From positions 310,001 through 374,000 of the forward strand of contig NZ_JPSL02000040.1 of assembly GCF_000771745.2 (NCBI RefSeq): 64,000 nucleotides of DNA. Reading direction: 5' to 3'. The translations under genes were made by a program, and so were the position numbers. Shown piece by piece: positions 59,102 to 64,000 of this stretch. Within the stretch, counting starts at the first letter, position 1. The number at the start of each line of letters is the position of its first letter. The notes below the pieces were generated by a model. The model was not told the DNA's origin and made no database searches. It saw only the letters and a program-made list of their open reading frames with translations. This DNA is from Thermus filiformis (lineage in GTDB: Bacteria > Deinococcota > Deinococci > Deinococcales > Thermaceae).

Positions 59102-60171
59102 GGCCGAGCCTCCTGGCCTACGACTGGAGCCTCCTGCTCCTGGTCACCCTCATCGGCGTCTTCGGCCTCTTCAACCTCCGCAGCGCCGCCCCCGATCCGG
59201 GCCTTCTGGTCCGCCAAGGGGTGGCCCTGGGGCTTGGGGTCCTGGCCCTGGGGGCGGTCCAGCTTCTGGACCGGAAGCGGCTCTTCGCCTGGGCCTACCC
59301 CCTGTACGCCCTCTCCCTCCTGCTTCTGGCCCTGGTCCTGGTTCTGGGCCGGGAGATCAACGGGGCCCGGGCCTGGTTCGTGTTCGGCCCCATCCAGTTC
59401 CAGCCCTCGGAGCTCGCCAAGATCGCCCTCCTCCTCGTCCTGGGGAAGGCCCTGGAGGGCCGCCCCATCCGAAGGGTCTGGGACTACGCCCTGCCCCTGG
59501 CCCTGGCCCTGCCGGTGGTGGGCCTGGTCTTGATAGAGCCGGATTTGGGGGGGACCTTGGTCCTCCTCTTCGGCGTCTTCGTGGTCCTCTTCGTCCGGGG
59601 CCTGCCCTGGAAGCACCTTCTTTTGGGGACAGCCCTGGTCCTCCTCCTGGTGCCCACCGTGGTCTGGCCCAACCTCAAGCCCTACCAGCGGGAGCGGGTC
59701 CTCATCGTCTTGGACCCCTACCGCGACCCCTTGGGCCAGGGCTTCCAGGTGATCCAGTCCACCATCGCCATCGGCTCCGGGGGGTTTTTGGGCAAGGGGT
59801 ACGGCCAGGGGACGCAGACGCAGCTGGGCTTCGTCCCCTTCCGCCACACCGACTTCATCTTCGCCGTTTTGGCCGAGGAGTGGGGGTTCGTGGGGGCGGT
59901 GGCGGTCTTGGCCCTCTACCTCCTCCTCCTCGTCCGCCTCTTCACCATGGCCCTGGAGTGCCCAAGGATGTCGGACCGGCTGGTCCTTTCGGGGATCGGG
60001 GGGGTCCTGGGCTTCCAGGTGGCGGCGAACGTGGGGGTGGCCCTGGGGGTCCTGCCCGTGACGGGCCTCACCCTGCCCCTTTTCTCCTACGGGGGGAGCA
60101 GCCTGGTGATGACCTTCCTGATGCTGGGCGTGGCCCTCCTCCTGCACCGCGACCGGGTGCGGGAAGTGTAA
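59098..60171 (+). CDS. rodA: SEDS peptidoglycan polymerase RodA/FtsW family
   Basis: Encodes 357 residues with about ten membrane helices. Family motifs: INGARAWFVFGPIQFQPSELAK near 87, LIEPDLGGTLV near 142, the extracellular loop with the presumed catalytic Asp, and AEEWGFVGA and GLTLPLFSYGGSSL. The length fits RodA more than FtsW. It polymerises lipid II for side-wall growth. Its position after minDE suggests coordination of shape and division. The stop TAA is part of the potA -10. Confidence 0.9.
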   Translation: MRPSLLAYDWSLLLLVTLIGVFGLFNLRSAAPDPGLLVRQGVALGLGVLALGAVQLLDRKRLFAWAYPLYALSLLLLALVLVLGREINGARAWFVFGPIQFQPSELAKIALLLVLGKALEGRPIRRVWDYALPLALALPVVGLVLIEPDLGGTLVLLFGVFVVLFVRGLPWKHLLLGTALVLLLVPTVVWPNLKPYQRERVLIVLDPYRDPLGQGFQVIQSTIAIGSGGFLGKGYGQGTQTQLGFVPFRHTDFIFAVLAEEWGFVGAVAVLALYLLLLVRLFTMALECPRMSDRLVLSGIGGVLGFQVAANVGVALGVLPVTGLTLPLFSYGGSSLVMTFLMLGVALLLHRDRVREV

Positions 60172-60174
60172 ACT
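60169..60174 (+). promoter_or_regulatory. potA -10 TAAACT built on the rodA stop
   Basis: TAAACT begins with the rodA stop codon and ends 6 nt before the potA GTG (60181). This suggests an independent leaderless potABCD transcript. Confidence 0.55.
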
Positions 60175-60180
60175 CTGGCC

Positions 60181-61236
60181 GTGGACTGGGTGGTGCGCCT
60201 TTCGGGGGTGCGGAAGGCCTACGGGTCGGTCCGGGCGGTGGACGGGGTGGACCTCGAGGTCCGGCGGGGGGAGTTCCTGAGCCTCCTGGGCCCCTCGGGC
60301 TGCGGGAAGACCACCCTCCTGCGGCTTTTGGCCGGGTTTGAGACCCCGGACGCGGGGAGGGTGGAGATCGCGGGCCGGGACATGGCCGGGGTCCCCCCCT
60401 ACCGCAGGCCGGTGAACACCGTCTTCCAGAACTACGCCCTCTTTCCCCACATGACCGTGGAGGCCAACGTGGCCTTCGGGCTCCGGATGAAGGGGCTTCC
60501 GCCGGGGGAGGTGCGGAAGAAGGTGGCCTGGGCCCTGGAGCTGGTGGGGCTTTTGGGGTTGGAAAGGCGTTTTCCCCACCAGCTCTCCGGGGGGCAGAAG
60601 CAGCGGGTGGCCCTGGCCCGGGCCCTGGTCCTGGAGCCCTTGGTCCTCCTCCTGGACGAGCCCCTCTCCGCCTTGGACGCCCGGCTTCGCCAGGAACTCC
60701 GGGTGGAGCTCATGCAGCTCCAAAGGCGGCTGGGCACCACTTTCGTCTTCGTCACCCACGACCAGGAGGAGGCTTTGGTGATGTCCGACCGGATCGCGGT
60801 GATGCGGGAGGGCCGGCTCGAGCAGCTGGGCCTCCCCGAGGAGGTCTACGAGCGGCCCCGGAACCGCTTTGTGGCCGAGTTTTTGGGGCGGAGCAACTTC
60901 ATCCCCGCCAGGCCCCACCCCCTGGGGGCGGAGACCCCCCTGGGCGTCCTCCGCCTCCCTCAGGGCCTCCAGGCCCCGGGGGAGCTTGTGATCCGCCCGG
61001 AGAAGATGCGCCTGTATAAGGCCCCCCCGGACCTGCCCAACCTGGTGCGGGCCCGGGTGGCGGAGATCGTGTACACGGGGGCGGAGAACCAGTACCTGCT
61101 CCAGGCGAACGGGCACACCCTGCTGGCCTACACCCTGAACCAGGACCTGCAGGAGCCGGGGGCGGAGGAGTTTGGCTACGGGGAGGAGGTCTACTGCTAC
61201 CTTCCCCCGGAGAACCTGGTGGTCCTCCATGAATGA
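60181..61236 (+). CDS. potA: Spermidine/putrescine ABC transporter ATPase PotA
   Basis: Encodes 351 residues from a GTG. ATPase domain (1-240) with Walker [10 protein letters not shown] near 38, Q-loop, [15 protein letters not shown] near 137, LDEPLSALD near 158 and VTHDQEEAL near 198, then a TOBE domain (about 270-350). It energises uptake of polyamines, important in thermophiles. It overlaps potB by 8 bp. Confidence 0.93.
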   Translation: MDWVVRLSGVRKAYGSVRAVDGVDLEVRRGEFLSLLGPSGCGKTTLLRLLAGFETPDAGRVEIAGRDMAGVPPYRRPVNTVFQNYALFPHMTVEANVAFGLRMKGLPPGEVRKKVAWALELVGLLGLERRFPHQLSGGQKQRVALARALVLEPLVLLLDEPLSALDARLRQELRVELMQLQRRLGTTFVFVTHDQEEALVMSDRIAVMREGRLEQLGLPEEVYERPRNRFVAEFLGRSNFIPARPHPLGAETPLGVLRLPQGLQAPGELVIRPEKMRLYKAPPDLPNLVRARVAEIVYTGAENQYLLQANGHTLLAYTLNQDLQEPGAEEFGYGEEVYCYLPPENLVVLHE

Positions 61237-62089
61237 GGCGGCGACCCCCTGGCTCCGCTTCCTGCGGCTTCTGGTCACCGTGGTCCCGGGGGCGGTCTGG
61301 CTGGTCCTCTTCGTCCTCCTGCCCACTCTCTTGGTCCTCTACGCCTCCTTCCTTCAGCGGGGGCCCTACGGGGAGCTCACCGGCCCCCCCGGCCTCGGCA
61401 ACTACCTGCGCCTTCTGGACCCCCTGTACCTCGAGGTCTTCCTGCGCAGCCTGGCCCTGGGGGCCCTGACCACCCTCGGGGCCCTCCTCCTGGGCCTGCC
61501 CCTGGCCTTCTACATCGCCCGCCATCCCCGGAAGGACCTTCTCCTCTTCCTCCTGGTCCTCCCCTTCCTCACCAACTTCCTCATCCGGGTCTACGCCTGG
61601 CTGGTCCTCCTCCAGCGGGAGGGGGTGGTGAACGCCCTCCTGGGCCTTTTCCACCTGGGCCCCTGGGAGCTCTACCCCTCCTACTGGGCCGTTCTTTTGG
61701 CCACGGTGTACACCTATCTGCCCTTCTTCGTCCTCCCGGTCTACGCCTCGGTGGAGCGGATAGACTGGCAGCTCCTCGAGGCCGCCTACGACCTGGGGGC
61801 CACCCCAAGGAGGGGGTTCTGGCACGCGGTTTTGCCCCAGGTCTACCCGGGGCTTTTTGCGGGGGCGGTCTTAGTCTTCATCCCCGCCATGGGCACCTTC
61901 GTCATCTCCGACCTTTTGGGGGCGGGCCGGGTGGTCCTCATCGGCAACCTGATCCAGCAGCAGTTCGGTCTGGTGCGGGACTGGGCCTTTGGGGCGGCCT
62001 TGAGCGTGGTCCTGATGGCCTTCGTCCTCCTCTTTCTCTACGTCTACGCCCGGATCCAGGGGGAGAGGGGGCTGGAGGAGCTGGTATGA
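61229..62089 (+). CDS. potB: Spermidine/putrescine ABC transporter permease PotB
   Basis: Encodes 286 residues with six membrane helices and the EAA loop LLEAAYDLGATPRRGFWHAVLPQVYPG. The ATG at 61229 overlaps the end of potA and precedes MNEAATPW. Its TGA stop is followed at once by palindromic element copy H, which shares the final A. Confidence 0.92.
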   Translation: MNEAATPWLRFLRLLVTVVPGAVWLVLFVLLPTLLVLYASFLQRGPYGELTGPPGLGNYLRLLDPLYLEVFLRSLALGALTTLGALLLGLPLAFYIARHPRKDLLLFLLVLPFLTNFLIRVYAWLVLLQREGVVNALLGLFHLGPWELYPSYWAVLLATVYTYLPFFVLPVYASVERIDWQLLEAAYDLGATPRRGFWHAVLPQVYPGLFAGAVLVFIPAMGTFVISDLLGAGRVVLIGNLIQQQFGLVRDWAFGAALSVVLMAFVLLFLYVYARIQGERGLEELV

Positions 62090-62182
62090 TACCACCCCAG
62101 CTTGGCTTGCGCCAAGCTGGGGGCCCCGGTAAAGCCTTTCTGACAGGGACACATATGCGGAGGAACGAGGAGAAAAGGGTAT
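62089..62182. repeat. Palindromic element copy H (bridges potB and potC)
   Basis: A 94-bp copy from ATACC to GGTAT. Its first base is the last A of the potB TGA, and its last two bases are the AT of the potC ATG. It contains CCCCAGCTTGGC-ttgc-GCCAAGCTGGGG and a GAGGAG sequence placed as a ribosome-binding site for potC. Confidence 0.92.
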
Positions 62183-62957
62183 GAGGCGGCTTCTGGCCCT
62201 TCACGCGGTCTTGGTCTACGCCTTCTTGTACCTGCCCCTTTTGGTCATCCTGGCCCTCTCCTTCAACACGAGCCGCCGGGGGGTGCGATTCACCGGCTTC
62301 ACCCTGGACTGGTACCGGGCCCTCTTCCAGGACCCGAGGATCCTGGAGTACCTCATGAACACCCTCCTGGTGGCCCTTTCCTCCACCCTGGTCTCCACCC
62401 TCCTCGGGACCCTCTTGGCCTTGGGGCTGGTGCGCTACCGGTTTTCCCTCTCCGCCTTCCTCCGCTACCTCCTCTATGTCCCCGTGGTGGTCCCGGACGT
62501 GGTCATGGGGGTGAGCCTTCTCCTCCTCTTCGCCTTCAGCCGGGAGCTTCTGGGCTTTCCCCGGCTCTCCCTCTTCACCGTGGTCCTGGGCCACATCACC
62601 TTCCAGCTCCCCTTCGTGGCCCTGGTGGTCCGCTCCCGGCTCCTCCTCCTGGACCCGGGCCTCGAGGAGGCCGCCCGGGACCTGGGGGCCACGGGGTGGA
62701 AGACCTTCTGGTACGTGACCTTTCCCCTGGTCTGGCCCGGGGTCCTGGCGGGGGCCCTCCTCGCCCTCACCCTCTCCCTGGACGACTTCGTGGTCACCTT
62801 TTTCACTGCGGGGCCTGGGGCCACCACCCTGCCCCTCTACATCTACTCCAGCGTGAAGCTGGGGGTGAGCCCCAAGGTCCACGCCCTCTCCACCCTCCTC
62901 ATCCTGGCGAGCGCCCTCCTGCTCCTTCTGGGGCGGGTATTCTTGAGGAGGAGGTGA
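62181..62957 (+). CDS. potC: Spermidine/putrescine ABC transporter permease PotC
   Basis: Encodes 258 residues with six membrane helices: LHAVLVYAFLYLPLLVILALSFN at the start, LEEAARDLGATGWKTFWYVTFPLVWPG as the EAA loop, and SLDDFVVTFFTAGPG. It pairs with PotB. The start codon and ribosome-binding site come from the repeat element just upstream. Confidence 0.93.
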   Translation: MRRLLALHAVLVYAFLYLPLLVILALSFNTSRRGVRFTGFTLDWYRALFQDPRILEYLMNTLLVALSSTLVSTLLGTLLALGLVRYRFSLSAFLRYLLYVPVVVPDVVMGVSLLLLFAFSRELLGFPRLSLFTVVLGHITFQLPFVALVVRSRLLLLDPGLEEAARDLGATGWKTFWYVTFPLVWPGVLAGALLALTLSLDDFVVTFFTAGPGATTLPLYIYSSVKLGVSPKVHALSTLLILASALLLLLGRVFLRRR

Positions 62958-62959
62958 GG

Positions 62960-63979
62960 ATGCATAGAGCCCTGGCCCTTCTTCTCCTTTTGGGTTTTGG
63001 CCTGGCCCAGTCCACCCTGTACTTTCTGAACTGGGCCGACTACATCCCGGACTCGGTGATCCGGGCCTTTGAGAAGCGGGAAAAGGTCCGGGTGGTCCTG
63101 GACACCTTTGAGTCCCCCGAGGCCATGCTGGCCAAGCTCCGCTCGGGGGCGGACCGGGAGTACAGCCTGGTGGTGGCCCCGGACTACTACGTCCTCCAGA
63201 TGGCCCGGCTGGGCCTTCTCGCGCCCTTGGACAAGGCCCGTCTGCCCAACCTGAAGAACCTGGACCCTGCCTTCCGGGACCCCCCCTACGACCCCGGGGG
63301 CCGGTACTCCGTTCCCTACCAGTGGGGGACCACGGGGATCGCCTACCGGGAGGACCGGGTCAAGGGGAAGGTGGACTCCTACGCGGTCCTCTTTGACCCT
63401 AAAAAGCAACTGGGTCCCTTTCTGCTTCTGGACGAGATGCGGGAGACCATCGGGGCCGCCCTCAAGTACCTGGGCTACTCGGTGAACACCACCGACCCCA
63501 AGGCCCTGGAGAAGGCCAAGAACCTCCTCATAGAGGCCAAGAGGCGGAGCCTGGGCTTCGCCGGGGGCGTGGAGGCCATCAACCGCATCCTGGGGGGGGA
63601 CGCGGCCCTTTCCCTGGCCTATTCGGGGGACGTCTTCCAGGCCCAAAAGGAGGAGCCGCGCCTGAAGTACGCCCTGCCCAAGGAGGGGGGGACGATCTGG
63701 ACCGACGCCCTGGTCCTCCTCAAGCGGGGGCCGGCCCAGGAGCTGGCCTACCGGTTTGTGAACTTCTTGCTCGAGCCCCGGATCGCCGCCGAGATCTCCA
63801 ACTACACCCGCTACGCCTCCCCGGTGGCCGCCGCCAAGCCCTATTTGGACCCGGCCCTGCTCAAAAACCCTGCGGTCTATCCGCCGGAGGCGGTGCGCAA
63901 GAAGCTGGAGTACCTCAAGGACCTGGGCCCCGCCATCCAGCTTTACGACCGGGTCTGGACGGAGGTTAAAGCCCGCTAA
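62960..63979 (+). CDS. potD: Polyamine-binding periplasmic protein PotD
   Basis: Encodes 339 residues. The signal peptide (MHRALALLLLLGFGLA) precedes a type II binding fold: LYFLNWADYIPDSVIRAFEKR (typical PotD/PotF start), YSLVVAPDYYVLQMARLGLL, PYQWGTTGIAYRED and LAYSGDVFQAQ. It delivers spermidine, putrescine or longer thermophile polyamines to PotABC. It starts 2 bp after the potC stop with GGAGGTGAGG as ribosome-binding site. Confidence 0.93.
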   Translation: MHRALALLLLLGFGLAQSTLYFLNWADYIPDSVIRAFEKREKVRVVLDTFESPEAMLAKLRSGADREYSLVVAPDYYVLQMARLGLLAPLDKARLPNLKNLDPAFRDPPYDPGGRYSVPYQWGTTGIAYREDRVKGKVDSYAVLFDPKKQLGPFLLLDEMRETIGAALKYLGYSVNTTDPKALEKAKNLLIEAKRRSLGFAGGVEAINRILGGDAALSLAYSGDVFQAQKEEPRLKYALPKEGGTIWTDALVLLKRGPAQELAYRFVNFLLEPRIAAEISNYTRYASPVAAAKPYLDPALLKNPAVYPPEAVRKKLEYLKDLGPAIQLYDRVWTEVKAR

Positions 63980-64000
63980 AGGCGGGATGGGGCGGGGAAG

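Noticed and set aside
59008-61326. Antisense open frame of about 770 codons opposite rodA and potA
   Set aside because: Same shadow effect. The sense strand has complete SEDS and ABC ATPase motifs.

Overview
The window is high-GC DNA (around 70 % by eye) from a Thermus-type bacterium. Supporting signs: a MutS that closely resembles Thermus aquaticus MutS as I remember it, a TmrAB-type ABC exporter pair, the futalosine menaquinone genes mqnA and mqnE, very short intergenic gaps, and many start codons lying only 6-7 nt after a -10 hexamer, as expected for leaderless mRNAs in Deinococcus-Thermus. I saw no rRNA, tRNA, CRISPR array, prophage or transposase. The DNA reads as chromosomal and dense, with about 60 genes.

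Layout. 0-7 kb: a small conserved protein, a secreted protein, glpX, hisIE-hisF, a TrmA/RumA-type RNA methyltransferase divergent from an orphan NarL-type response regulator, an M20 peptidase and an HgdB-like protein. 7-13 kb: TmrB/TmrA exporter, folC and a PrcB-domain lipoprotein. 13-21.7 kb: an Opp/Dpp-type importer (binding protein, two permeases) and a complete branched-chain amino-acid importer livJHMGF. 21.8-27.7 kb: glnA, a secreted 5'-nucleotidase, and a sulfite oxidase / di-haem cytochrome c / MOSC operon. 27.7-31.7 kb: mutSL. 31.8-42.7 kb: rraA-like, purU, an HtrA protease, mqnE-mqnA, a LacI regulator, plsY, a FAH-family enzyme, an MBL hydrolase, purN and purD.

42.7-57.6 kb is the most unusual part: a short-chain fatty-acid (acetate/propionate) island. 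It holds a membrane-anchored PAS/DEDDh-exonuclease protein, a cNMP-CBS-nucleotidyltransferase (DUF294) protein, a small membrane protein, an ActP-type symporter with its DUF4212 partner, three acyl-CoA synthetases and the large subunit of methylmalonyl-CoA mutase. One synthetase is fused in a single frame to a complete IclR-type transcription regulator (837 aa). The symporter promoter and the acsA promoter share an identically spaced upstream box (TGCGCA, 15 nt, TTGACC, 17 nt, -10), so import and activation of the acid are probably co-regulated. The adjacent IclR-synthetase fusion is the obvious candidate regulator.

57.6-64 kb: a previously hidden 41-aa membrane ORF, an HxlR-type regulator overlapping minD-minE-rodA, and potABCD.

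Two non-coding themes recur. First, a 94-104 bp palindromic element (ends ATACC / GGTAT) is present in about eight copies. Five copies start exactly on the last base of a stop codon, one fills the potB-potC junction and supplies the potC start, and one is read in frame inside a gene. Second, leaderless promoters are common, and three divergent gene pairs share overlapping -10 elements.
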